This document shows positions 1-6,748 of a stretch of 11,216 nt of DNA, piece after piece. Position 1 is the first letter of the stretch, and each line of letters starts with the position of its first letter. The translations under genes and the position numbers were made by a program. The notes under the pieces were generated by a model. It searched no databases. It saw only the letters and a list, made by a program, of their open reading frames with translations, and was not told where the DNA came from. Origin of the DNA: Azophilus sp964348115 (GTDB taxonomy: Bacteria > Pseudomonadota > Gammaproteobacteria > Pseudomonadales > Azotimanducaceae); the NCBI GenBank assembly GCA_964348115.1, contig CAYGBY010000127.1, positions 1-11,216 of the forward strand. The letters run 5' to 3'.

Positions 1-290
1 ACCATCCCAAAGTGTTCGCTCTTAAAAGAAAATTTCTGAAAGGTCATCAGATGCCCCAAAATATTGCGGAATCCTCCGAAAAATGTTCACGAACCTTCTA
101 TATAGGGCTTTGCCGAGGGCTGGTGGACGACTTTGGGATGGCGCTGGGACGCATAACGGCAATTCTCATTCATTGTGGCTTTCAGCCTCTCCGCAGGAAG
201 GGTTCGCCGGTCGATTGGGCCCGAATCCGGCTGACCATGATGGCCGTGGTAGAATTCCGTCCTTTGAGCAATTGATGGAGAGACTTGCCC
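1..290. other. Upstream region of the CYP153 gene, no gene seen
   Basis: I see no convincing coding region here; the open frames have no family signature. The stretch is more AT-rich between about 1 and 110 than the P450 gene. A TATATA element (99-104) could be a -10 box, but I find no good -35 at the right distance. A perfect 12-bp inverted repeat joins 2-13 (CCATCCCAAAGT) to 130-141 (ACTTTGGGATGG). Control of the P450 gene probably lies in this region, but no specific operator can be named. Confidence 0.5.
274..282 (+). promoter_or_regulatory. Ribosome binding site deciding the CYP153 start
   Basis: The purine run GATGGAGAG lies about 8 bases before ATG 291. A TTG two codons earlier in the same frame (285) is only a few bases from it, so ATG 291 is preferred. 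Confidence 0.6.
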
Positions 291-1553
291 ATGACCAGCC
301 AAACCGCCGCCGCCCAAACCACAGCCTTGGAGGAAGCGCGGGCGCGGGCCTACACCATGCCCCTTGCGGATTTCGATGTGAGCGACCCGGAGCTGTACCA
401 GAACGACACGCTATGGCCCTACTTCGAGCGGCTGCGCAAGGAGGAGCCCGTACACTACTGCCGGGACAGCGAGTTCGGCCCCTATTGGTCGGTGACCAAA
501 TTCCATGACATCAAGGCCGTGGACAGCAACCATCGCGTGTTCTCCTCCGAAGGCACCATCGTGCTTCAGGAGCCGGACGAGGACTTCCCCCTGCCCATGT
601 TCATCGCCATGGATCCGCCCAAGCACGATGAGCAGCGCAAGACGGTGGCGCCTTCCGTCGCGCCGCGCAATCTGGCCGCCCTGGAGGGCACCATCCGCCG
701 CCGGGTGTGCGGTATTCTGGACAGCCTGCCCGTGGGCGAAACCTTCAACTGGGTGGACTTAGTGTCCATCGAGTTGACCACGCAGATGCTGGCCACCCTG
801 CTGGACTTCCCCTTTGCTGAACGGCGCAAGCTCACCCGTTGGTCCGACGTCACCACCGCCAGCCCCGAATCCGGGCTGGTGGAAAGCGAGGAGCAGCGCC
901 GTGCGGAGCTGCTGGAGTGTCTGGACTACTTCATGCGGCTGTGGCATGAGCGCAAGGGCCAGGCCCCGGGGCATGATCTCATCTCCATGATGGCGCACGG
1001 ATCCGCCACCCAGGACATGCCATCCCAGGAATATCTGGGCAACCTCCTCCTGCTGATCGTGGGCGGCAACGACACCACCCGCAACTCCATTTCCGGCGGG
1101 GTGCTGGCGCTGAACCAGTACCCGGCGGAATACCAGAAGCTGCGCGACAATCCCGCCCTGATCCCCAACATGGTCTCAGAGATCATTCGCTGGCAAACGC
1201 CCCTAGCCTACATGCGGCGCACCGCCGCCCAGGATGTGGTGCTAGGCGGCAAGCACATCAAGGCCGGGGACAAGCTGGCCATGTGGTACGTGTCCGGCAA
1301 CCGGGACGAGGAAGCCTTCGAAGACCCGGACGCCTTCCGCATAGACCGGCCCAACGCCCGCTCCCACCTCTCCTTCGGCTACGGCATCCACCGCTGCATG
1401 GGCAACCGGCTGGGGGAGATGCAGCTGCGCATCCTGTGGGAGGAGATGCTCAAGCGCTTCCACAGCGTGGAGGTGATGGGCGAGCCGGTGCGCACGCTGT
1501 CCAGCTTCGTGAAGGGATATCGGGAACTGCCGACAAGGGTGCTGGCGGCTTAA
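291..1553 (+). CDS. Cytochrome P450, CYP153 family (alkane omega-hydroxylase type)
   Basis: This is a soluble bacterial class I P450 of 420 residues. CYP153 enzymes hydroxylate the terminal carbon of medium-chain alkanes and related molecules, using electrons from a ferredoxin and ferredoxin reductase. All core motifs are visible: the I-helix GGNDTTR at 258-264, the K-helix ExxR at E297-R300, and the heme loop FGYGIHRCMG at 362-371 with C369 as the heme thiolate. CYP153-like blocks include FGPYWSVTKF (62-71), the NDTTRNSISGG stretch, MRRTA (308-312) and MWYVSGNRDEEA (331-342). Length matches stand-alone CYP153 proteins, with no fused reductase. ATG 291 is chosen over TTG 285 on ribosome-binding-site spacing. 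No ferredoxin or reductase gene is adjacent, so redox partners must be upstream of the window or elsewhere. Family call is strong; the substrate is inferred from the family. Confidence 0.9.
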   Translation: MTSQTAAAQTTALEEARARAYTMPLADFDVSDPELYQNDTLWPYFERLRKEEPVHYCRDSEFGPYWSVTKFHDIKAVDSNHRVFSSEGTIVLQEPDEDFPLPMFIAMDPPKHDEQRKTVAPSVAPRNLAALEGTIRRRVCGILDSLPVGETFNWVDLVSIELTTQMLATLLDFPFAERRKLTRWSDVTTASPESGLVESEEQRRAELLECLDYFMRLWHERKGQAPGHDLISMMAHGSATQDMPSQEYLGNLLLLIVGGNDTTRNSISGGVLALNQYPAEYQKLRDNPALIPNMVSEIIRWQTPLAYMRRTAAQDVVLGGKHIKAGDKLAMWYVSGNRDEEAFEDPDAFRIDRPNARSHLSFGYGIHRCMGNRLGEMQLRILWEEMLKRFHSVEVMGEPVRTLSSFVKGYRELPTRVLAA

Positions 1554-1566
1554 TCGTGGGGGCGAT

Positions 1567-1592
1567 CGGGGGCCGCAGCGGCCTTGGTCCCC
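1567..1592. terminator. Possible terminator hairpin between convergent genes
   Basis: GGCC at 1571-1574 and GGCC at 1580-1583 pair around the loop GCAGC. Flanking G-rich (1567-1570) and C-rich (1589-1592) arms could extend the stem with a bulge. It sits just after the P450 stop, between two converging genes. There is no T-run, so it is not a classical intrinsic terminator. Confidence 0.3.
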
Positions 1593-1594
1593 AT

Positions 1595-1656
1595 AACTGT
1601 TCTTAATGCAGGTCCCGATAGACGCAACTGTTCCCGATTCAGGTTCCTATAGACGC
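1595..1656. repeat. Two tandem 31-bp imperfect direct repeats
   Basis: Unit 1 (1595-1625) and unit 2 (1626-1656) abut exactly. Both start AACTGTTC and end ATAGACGC, with 25 of 31 positions identical by my alignment. Unit 2 runs over the stop codon (1647-1649) and last codons of the minus-strand acetyltransferase gene. There are no unique spacers, so it is not a CRISPR array. Function unknown. Confidence 0.65.
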
Positions 1657-2246
1657 AAAGGATGCTCCATGTGGCCGGAGTGGCCATCCACGTCATAGGA
1701 CATGATGACCAGATCGTGGGGCTCCCCTTGGCGGTCCTCCACATGGTCCGCCAGCAGAGCTTCGGGCACGAAGCCCAGCGCCTTGAAGGCCGCTTGGGCG
1801 CCGGCTTGGTCTGCGGTCATATGGGCAACCAGCTTCTTCAGGTTCATGGCCCGGGCAAGGTCGAAGATCTGTCCGGTCAGGCTGCGGCCCAAGCCCTTGG
1901 AGCGCAGGTTGGGGGTGACGTTCACCCGGATCTCCCCCACCCGGCGGGTCCAGCGCAGCGGGTTGCGCTCCACGGTGGCGTACCCCACCAAGGCGCCATC
2001 GGCGTAGGCGACGATGGACACCGCGGCGCCGCTGGAAATGTTGGCGAGCCAGGCATCGACGATGGCCGGATCCGTGATGTCGATGCGCAGAAACATCAGG
2101 TCCCGCTCCGGCAGCGCGCGGGCGAACGCCAGAACGGCCTCCCGATCCCCTGCATCCATCAGGCGGATTTCGGCGTCGCCGTGTTCGCCCAAGTGCACTG
2201 TCTTGGGGTAGCCCTTGGCTACATCCTTACTTAGATCAATCGCCAT
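1647..2246 (-). CDS. GNAT family N-acetyltransferase
   Basis: A 199-residue single-domain GNAT-type acetyltransferase, expected to transfer an acetyl group from acetyl-CoA to an amine; the substrate cannot be read from the sequence. The domain starts near residue 25 (AEIRLMDAGD). A central strand (LVGYATVERNP) precedes motif A, which includes IRVNVTPNLRSKGLGRSLT with the RxxGxG-type pyrophosphate-binding loop. The last conserved block, GAQAAFKALGFVPEA, is typical of the GNAT C-terminal half. A strong ribosome binding site, AAGGAG, lies 6 bases before ATG 2246. It lies 167 bp downstream of the acyltransferase gene on the same strand, with a hairpin between, so co-transcription is uncertain. 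The last codons and the stop overlap a 31-bp tandem repeat. Confidence 0.8.
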   Translation of the reverse strand: MAIDLSKDVAKGYPKTVHLGEHGDAEIRLMDAGDREAVLAFARALPERDLMFLRIDITDPAIVDAWLANISSGAAVSIVAYADGALVGYATVERNPLRWTRRVGEIRVNVTPNLRSKGLGRSLTGQIFDLARAMNLKKLVAHMTADQAGAQAAFKALGFVPEALLADHVEDRQGEPHDLVIMSYDVDGHSGHMEHPLRL

Positions 2247-2276
2247 CGACTCTCCTTAGGGTCTGCTTCATGGTAA

Positions 2277-2318
2277 TGCCCCAAACGCCATCGCCGCTTC
2301 GCATACGGCAATGGGGCA
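2277..2318. terminator. Hairpin between the acyltransferase and acetyltransferase genes
   Basis: TGCCCCA (2277-2283) is perfectly complementary to TGGGGCA (2312-2318). Inside, GCCG and CGGC can pair around a small loop. No T-run follows on the minus strand. It could end the acyltransferase transcript or form a processing or attenuation structure in its mRNA. Confidence 0.35.
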
Positions 2319-2413
2319 GTGTCTAAATTTGAAATTCTTCGCCAGCGGAACCAAAGGCCTGGAATTCACGCCGGGACACTGCTTCGGCCGCCATCGTTCA
2401 GCCATTCCATGCT

Positions 2414-3976
2414 CTATGCGGGATGAATTTTTTCGCGGTGCTGCTCGTGACGCTGCAGGGCGCTCACAAAACCGGCTGACGGCGCCGCCGCGGCGTCCTC
2501 GGCCACATGCGCCCCCTTTGCTTGCTGCTTGCGCTGTTCAGCTTCCTCAGCACGGGCTAAGAGGTCCGTAAAGGCGCCCTCCACGCAATCCACCATCAGC
2601 TGCAAGTCCGGCATCAGCCGGGGTTCGCATACGAAGTTGAAAGTCAACCGGTGGTTGTAGCTGGTCACCGCCACGCCGTAGCCCAAAGCGCCGCCCAACA
2701 TCAACAGGGCCATATTGTCCAACACCTGATGGCCGGCGATGTACTGCGGCACCTGCACTCCAGGCACATTGGTGCAGGTAAAGTTGAACCCCAACATCGG
2801 CATGGGCGCACCAAGTTGGGGCAGAGGCGGCAGCGGGCTTCGCGCCGCCAGCGCCGTGGGGTCCCAAGGGCCGCCCACCAGCAGCGCCGGCGCCATGAGC
2901 GGCGGCGGCGGCGATGGGGCGCTTTCCATCAGCAAGTGCATGGCCTGCGCCTCGCGGTTCTGCTTGATCTGCTCAAGCTCCTCACGCACGTAACGCAGCC
3001 GTTCCAGGATGTCCATTGGCTGTGCGGAAAAGACCGGAAAAATGCCGGATACACGGTTGCCCAAGGCGCCCTGCTCGTCCTGTCGACGCACGTTCACCGG
3101 GCACATGAGGCGTAGATTCCATCCCTTGGCGCGTGCTTTGCGGGCAGCCAAGTAGCGAGCCGCGCCCTCCGCCACGGCGGCCAGCACCAAGTCGTTGATG
3201 GTGCCGCCAAACCGGCGGCGCACCTTGCGGAAATCCGCGAAGCTGTAGCGCCGCCAAGCGAATTGCCGTTTGGGGCCCACCAAGCCGGCGTTCCAAGGCG
3301 CCAGCAGCACCGGCTCGGCGATGAAGCGTGTCATGGACTCCCCAGCCCGGCGCAGCATCTCCAGCCGTTCGCCGCGCCAAGCGCCCAGATCCGCAAAGTT
3401 GCGCCCTAATGCGCTTTCCGCCTGCTCGCGCATTGCTTCCGCAGCAAGCTCCATTGGGCTTGGCAAGGGCGCGGGACGCCAAGGAGGCGCTTGCTTGGGC
3501 GGCGGCGCCTTGGCCTGCAGGTCGAAAAGCGCCAAGGAGATGTCCACGCCGGAGGCGCCATCCGCCATGACGTGATGCCCCATCTGCAGCAGCACTGTGC
3601 GGTCCGGCACGCCTTCGATGACGTAGGTGAGCCACAGCGGTCTGTCCCTGGGCATCAGGGGTTCCGCCAACGCCATCGCCGCCGCCAGGGCGTCATCCAA
3701 GGTGGCGCCGTCCGGCAACTGGTGGCCCCGCACATGATTGCTTAGGTCGAATTTCGGATCATCCACCCACTTGGGATGCGCCAAGTTGAACGGCACAAAA
3801 CACAGGCGCTGCCGCAGCCTGGGCACCAAGTGCAGGCGCGAGGCGACGTGGCGACGCACCTGGTCCGCAGACAGTTCCCCCTGCACCACGGCGATGTTGG
3901 CCCCATGCATGGGACCGCTGGCGGTTTCCGCATAAAGGAAGGAGGCGTCGTGGTCGGTCAGGCGCATGGGGTGCAT
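2414..3976 (-). CDS. Wax ester synthase / diacylglycerol O-acyltransferase (WS/DGAT family)
   Basis: These enzymes join acyl-CoA to fatty alcohols, giving wax esters, or to diacylglycerol, giving triacylglycerol, at the inner face of the membrane where lipid bodies form. The protein is 520 residues, slightly longer than the usual 450-480. The catalytic HHxxxDG motif is present as HHVMADG (134-140). Other family blocks are PLW (113-115), ND in TINDLVLAAVAEG (from 259), PVNVR (293-297), GNRVSG (306-311) and NVPG (403-406). The tail after about residue 475 is charged and Ala-rich, and the segment at 354-390 is Pro-rich; both may account for the extra length. ATG 3976 is used, but ATG 3967 (MRLTDHD) fits the usual family N-terminus just as well, and neither has a clear ribosome binding site. 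With CYP153 1 kb away, an alkane-to-wax-ester route is a reasonable inference. Confidence 0.9.
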   Translation of the reverse strand: MHPMRLTDHDASFLYAETASGPMHGANIAVVQGELSADQVRRHVASRLHLVPRLRQRLCFVPFNLAHPKWVDDPKFDLSNHVRGHQLPDGATLDDALAAAMALAEPLMPRDRPLWLTYVIEGVPDRTVLLQMGHHVMADGASGVDISLALFDLQAKAPPPKQAPPWRPAPLPSPMELAAEAMREQAESALGRNFADLGAWRGERLEMLRRAGESMTRFIAEPVLLAPWNAGLVGPKRQFAWRRYSFADFRKVRRRFGGTINDLVLAAVAEGAARYLAARKARAKGWNLRLMCPVNVRRQDEQGALGNRVSGIFPVFSAQPMDILERLRYVREELEQIKQNREAQAMHLLMESAPSPPPPLMAPALLVGGPWDPTALAARSPLPPLPQLGAPMPMLGFNFTCTNVPGVQVPQYIAGHQVLDNMALLMLGGALGYGVAVTSYNHRLTFNFVCEPRLMPDLQLMVDCVEGAFTDLLARAEEAEQRKQQAKGAHVAEDAAAAPSAGFVSALQRHEQHREKIHPA

Positions 3977-4042
3977 CCAGCAAAAACAGTGCCAAGGCGG
4001 GCGCCCTGTGCGATTCCACCGCCAGCCCCGCCAAAACGGCGC

Positions 4043-4070
4043 ATCATACCGGAAACCCGCCGCCAGCCAA
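4043..4070 (-). promoter_or_regulatory. Possible promoter of the WS/DGAT gene
   Basis: On the minus strand TTGGCT (4070-4065) is followed after 16 bp by TATGAT (4048-4043), about 67 bp before ATG 3976. The -10 is good and the -35 is poor. It would allow the acyltransferase to be transcribed independently of hipBA. Confidence 0.3.
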
Positions 4071-4147
4071 AGATCTGTTCCGGCTCAATCAGGACCATCT
4101 TGGATCTAGCCCGAATCGTCATAGGGGCCCGGCGACTGCCGCCCTGC

Positions 4148-5500
4148 TTACTCGGCCGAGGTCGTCGGCGCCGTTTGCCGCACTTCAGTCGGTGGGCCGC
4201 GCCCACTGTCCAGATCCTTGATGACCGCGGCGAGTTGATCCTCCAACCCCTCAAACGCCAAGTCGTTCAGGAATTGCCGGCGCCAGAGCAGCCGGCGGTC
4301 GGCACCGCCGAGGGCCGCCTCACCGCACACCGTTTCCCAGCTTTCGGCAACGGCGGAAATCTGCCGCCGCATGATTGCGAGGGCGCGTTCTTTCGGAAGA
4401 AGGAATTTATGCGCCGCGGCCAGACACAGCGATAGTTGGCTGCGGCGCGCCCGACCGTGAATCCGCATGCCCTGCGACGCCTCGCGCCCGGACCTTGATT
4501 GGGGGCAAATGTCGTAGGCCGGCGTGAGCGCGAGGCGATCGCCATCCCAAAAAGCCGCGTGGTTGCGGGCGTGGTCGTCCGTATTTCCCACCAGGATGTT
4601 GAAGGTCATGCGCGAAAACAGCTCCGCCAGGGTCTCGCCCGGGGCGGCAAAGCGGGACCGGACGATATCGGCGAGTTCCCCGTAGGACGCGTGCGCGGCC
4701 ATCAACTCGTCGAGCCCGAACAGCGTCAGGGCCGAAACCATGGCTCGTCGCGTCCACCCACCCTCCACGCCTCTCCGGTCGAAGCGCTCGACCAGCAGAA
4801 CATCCCTGTTCATGGACCGGACCAGGCGAACGGGAGCGACATTCAAACCCGCGATACCCGCCAGCCGCATTGCGACGAACTCCGCCTTCACCACGTTGTA
4901 CGTGTCGGTTGAGCAGGAGAGCTTGGCGATGTATTTGACCCGTTCATCCTGGATCAACACCTTGGGTCTAGCTCCCCCGATCGAGGTGCCGTGCTGTAGC
5001 GCCTCGGCCAGTTCGGATGCCAGCGGCAGGCCCCGGTCGACACGCTCGGCCGCCTCCGTCAGCCGTTCGAGTGTTTCGTTACGGCCTTCACGCGGGACGT
5101 AGGTGCTCGGCGAGGCTTGGAAGTCGAGCGCCCCGGCCCGATCCGAGCCGGACCCGAGCATGAAGGTCAGTTCGTCAAGATCCTCCAACTCGGCCATGCC
5201 GCCCTGGCTACCGGCAAGGCGGTGGGCGATCACTCGCCGTCCCCAAGCGTCGGGCGCGGCGTCGCGTAGGGCGTTTGCGATTTGGAGCGGCGCCGCCGGC
5301 TCGATGGGGCCTAGCCGCAGCGGCAGTTCCGGCTCATGAATCGGGATCGCGTCCTCCCTAGCCAGATACGAACGGCCATAGACGAAGACATGCCGTCCAT
5401 CCCGCTCACGGATCTGGCCGGCCACCACGGGCGAGGTCCGGCCAGGCAGCCAAATCCAGACGAATGCCCCGCGAGGCCGCGATACCCTAGAAATCATCAT
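4148..5500 (-). CDS. hipA: HipA-family serine/threonine kinase toxin
   Basis: HipA toxins are kinases that, in well-studied cases, phosphorylate the glutamyl-tRNA synthetase GltX and trigger dormancy; the partner HipB neutralises them and represses the operon. The protein is 450 residues, close to the 440 of E. coli HipA. Kinase signatures: the Gly-rich ATP loop GTSIGGARPK (171-180), the ATP-contacting lysine in YIAKLS (K193), the hinge LLVERFDR (235-242), the catalytic loop NILVGNTDDHARN (301-313, likely catalytic D308) and the metal-binding aspartate in YDICP (D330). All key residues are present, so the toxin looks active. The N-terminal ~100 residues match the usual HipA N-terminal subdomain. 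The gene overlaps hipB by 14 bases if ATG 5500 is used (11 if ATG 5497). No strong ribosome binding site is seen, so translation is probably coupled to hipB. Its target could differ from GltX. Confidence 0.9.
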   Translation of the reverse strand: MMISRVSRPRGAFVWIWLPGRTSPVVAGQIRERDGRHVFVYGRSYLAREDAIPIHEPELPLRLGPIEPAAPLQIANALRDAAPDAWGRRVIAHRLAGSQGGMAELEDLDELTFMLGSGSDRAGALDFQASPSTYVPREGRNETLERLTEAAERVDRGLPLASELAEALQHGTSIGGARPKVLIQDERVKYIAKLSCSTDTYNVVKAEFVAMRLAGIAGLNVAPVRLVRSMNRDVLLVERFDRRGVEGGWTRRAMVSALTLFGLDELMAAHASYGELADIVRSRFAAPGETLAELFSRMTFNILVGNTDDHARNHAAFWDGDRLALTPAYDICPQSRSGREASQGMRIHGRARRSQLSLCLAAAHKFLLPKERALAIMRRQISAVAESWETVCGEAALGGADRRLLWRRQFLNDLAFEGLEDQLAAVIKDLDSGRGPPTEVRQTAPTTSAE

Positions 5501-5822
5501 CGATCATTTGCGACGGCTTGCGGATCGACCCTGGCATCAGCGCAAGTTTGTCGCGGGTTCGTTCTAGTTGGGGCGCGAGCGTCGTCGCGTCCGGCACGAA
5601 CAGGTCGACACCCACGAGCACGGCGGCCTCCAATACGAGACCGATGGCCACCGAGGGGGCGCCTTTCTCGATGAGTTGCAGGGTGCTGCGGGCCACTCCG
5701 ATGCGCGCCGCAAGGTCGTGCTCGGACATGCGCCGCCGCTTGCGGGCGAGCTGGATTTGCCCGGCCAAGAGAAGCAACGCTTCCCGGGTAAGTTTCGAGT
5801 AGCTTCGGGGAATACGGCGCAT
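5487..5822 (-). CDS. hipB: HipB-like XRE-family antitoxin and repressor
   Basis: A 111-residue DNA-binding protein that should bind and silence HipA and repress the shared promoter. From ATG 5822 the helix-turn-helix covers roughly residues 20-75, with LARKRRRMSEHDLAARIGV as the first helices and STLQLIEKG as the recognition helix region. The tail ends MIDDDF and overlaps the start of hipA. A longer reading from ATG 5852 adds ten residues (MTVISVKPVI). I prefer 5822 because the upstream ATG lies inside a perfect operator-like dyad and just before the predicted transcription start. Neither start has a clear ribosome binding site. Family call is firm; the start is an inference. Confidence 0.85.
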   Translation of the reverse strand: MRRIPRSYSKLTREALLLLAGQIQLARKRRRMSEHDLAARIGVARSTLQLIEKGAPSVAIGLVLEAAVLVGVDLFVPDATTLAPQLERTRDKLALMPGSIRKPSQMIDDDF

Positions 5823-5833
5823 GATAACCGGTT

Positions 5834-5851
5834 TGACTGAAATAACAGTCA
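5834..5851. promoter_or_regulatory. Operator-like dyad 1 of hipBA
   Basis: A perfect inverted repeat reading TGACTGTTATTTCAGTCA on the minus strand, of form TGACT-N8-AGTCA. It overlaps the predicted +1 and leader, 12 bp before ATG 5822. The 5-N8-5 architecture is the same as the known E. coli HipB operator (TATCC-N8-GGATA), with different half-sites. Confidence 0.65.
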
Positions 5852-5853
5852 TA

Positions 5854-5883
5854 AATGTATCAAATGACTTTAAAAAAAGTCAA
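5854..5883 (-). promoter_or_regulatory. Probable hipBA promoter
   Basis: On the minus strand TTGACT (5883-5878) is followed after 18 bp by TACATT (5859-5854). Transcription would start near 5847, so ATG 5852 would not be in the message while ATG 5822 would have a short leader. Both dyads overlap this promoter, which fits autorepression. Confidence 0.5.
5865..5882. promoter_or_regulatory. Operator-like dyad 2 of hipBA
   Basis: A second perfect dyad, TGACTTTTTTTAAAGTCA on the minus strand, with the same TGACT-N8-AGTCA form. It covers the -35 box. It is exactly 31 bp from dyad 1, about three helical turns, so both sites would face the same side of the DNA. Confidence 0.65.
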
Positions 5884-6310
5884 ATTTCCTTTTGTGGCGT
5901 GAGCAACTTCCGCTAGGCCCGATGTGCCCCCGCACCTTACTCAAGGGTCTGGCTCGATGAAACGCCACAGCGTGGTCACGATGGCGGAGGAGCTCAGGAC
6001 GCATCTGGTGGTGGAAGAGACGTTCCACGCACTCTGCCGCGTTCGGGCGAAGCTCGCCCGTCGCGAACCGCATCAGGCGATCTAGTGGGACCGGCAAGTT
6101 CGAAACAAATCAGCGCTGAGCACCATGGTCACGAGCGGACTGACGCGAGCCAAGCTCCAGAAATTGCTCCTATTGTAACCATCTGGCTACAGATTTTCCA
6201 CCGTTGATCTGGTGCAGAGCACACACGCACCCCCTCCGTCGCACCCGCGAGCCAGCCACGCTCGGCAATTCAGACACGCTCGTGGTTGCCAATTGCCACC
6301 CATGCGCTTC
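5884..6310. other. Unassigned stretch between hipB and the DUF488 gene
   Basis: I recognise no gene here. Two overlapping short frames exist: a minus-strand one of 75 codons (5870-6097) and a plus-strand one of 42 codons (5957-6085) that continues in frame after a TAG to 6176. Neither has a family motif or a clear ribosome binding site. The stretch may be the eroded remains of a mobile element or accessory gene, but nothing in it proves this. No tRNA-like fold or long terminal repeat was found. Confidence 0.4.
6264..6297. terminator. Inverted repeat downstream of the DUF488 gene
   Basis: GGCAATT (6264-6270) pairs with AATTGCC (6291-6297), and a smaller CACG/CGTG pair can form inside the loop. 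It lies 14 bases past the DUF488 stop on the minus strand and could end that transcript. It lacks a T-run. Confidence 0.3.
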
Positions 6311-6748
6311 CTACCCGAGGTGTTCAATTTCGACGTTTCCCCAGCGCTCATTCAGATACTCCGCGACCAACCTTCGGTGGCAGTGATGAGGTTTGTCCTC
6401 GCTGCAAAGCAAACAAGCATCCTCCAACATATCCGGCTCAAGCCTCTCCTCTATACGCCGGTTCTCCATCAATCGCATGAAACGCCGCTCATAGTCCTCC
6501 CAGCTGCCGCCCTTCTTCTTATAGTCATCCAGCATTTCCTTCGTCGGCGCCAGATTGGGCAGATGCACATAATCCATGTGACATAGGTTTTCCAAAAAGT
6601 ACTCTAGGTCTTTCTTTTTCGCAAAGCCGGCTAGCTGTGAGACGTTATGCAAGCGCACATCTACGATACGCTTTGCTTTCACCTTCTTCAGAGACTCAAA
6701 GAACTTCTCCGCACTCTTCTTGGTAAATCCGATGGTCAGAATTCTCAC
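6311..6748 (-). CDS. DUF488 family protein, full length
   Basis: A 145-residue intact member of the DUF488 family, whose biochemical role is not established as far as I know. The hallmarks are the N-terminal TIGF (5-8), the DVRL block (30-33) and the C-terminal Cys/His-rich motif LLCSEDKPHHCHRRLVAEYL (113-132), where C115, E117, C123, H124 and R125 match the family pattern C-x-E-x(n)-CHR. The protein is unusually rich in lysine, and the DNA is clearly more AT-rich than the metabolic genes, which suggests transfer. The start is GTG at 6748, sharing GTGA with the stop of the upstream truncated DUF488 gene, so the two were translated together. A G-rich run just before the GTG may serve as ribosome binding site. 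A nucleic-acid-related role is only a guess from context. Confidence 0.8.
   Translation of the reverse strand: MRILTIGFTKKSAEKFFESLKKVKAKRIVDVRLHNVSQLAGFAKKKDLEYFLENLCHMDYVHLPNLAPTKEMLDDYKKKGGSWEDYERRFMRLMENRRIEERLEPDMLEDACLLCSEDKPHHCHRRLVAEYLNERWGNVEIEHLG

Noticed and set aside
285..290. TTG at 285 as the P450 start
   Set aside because: ATG 291 has better spacing to the GATGGAGAG ribosome binding site, and the change adds only two residues.
1595..1656. CRISPR-like repeat
   Set aside because: Only two units, directly abutting without spacers, and no cas gene in the window.
1662..2234. A 190-codon plus-strand open frame opposite the acetyltransferase
   Set aside because: It is an antisense shadow; the minus-strand frame has GNAT motifs and a strong ribosome binding site, while this frame has no family pattern.
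5870..6097. 75-codon minus-strand ORF upstream of hipB
   Set aside because: No ribosome binding site or recognisable domain, and its end runs through the hipBA promoter and dyad 2.
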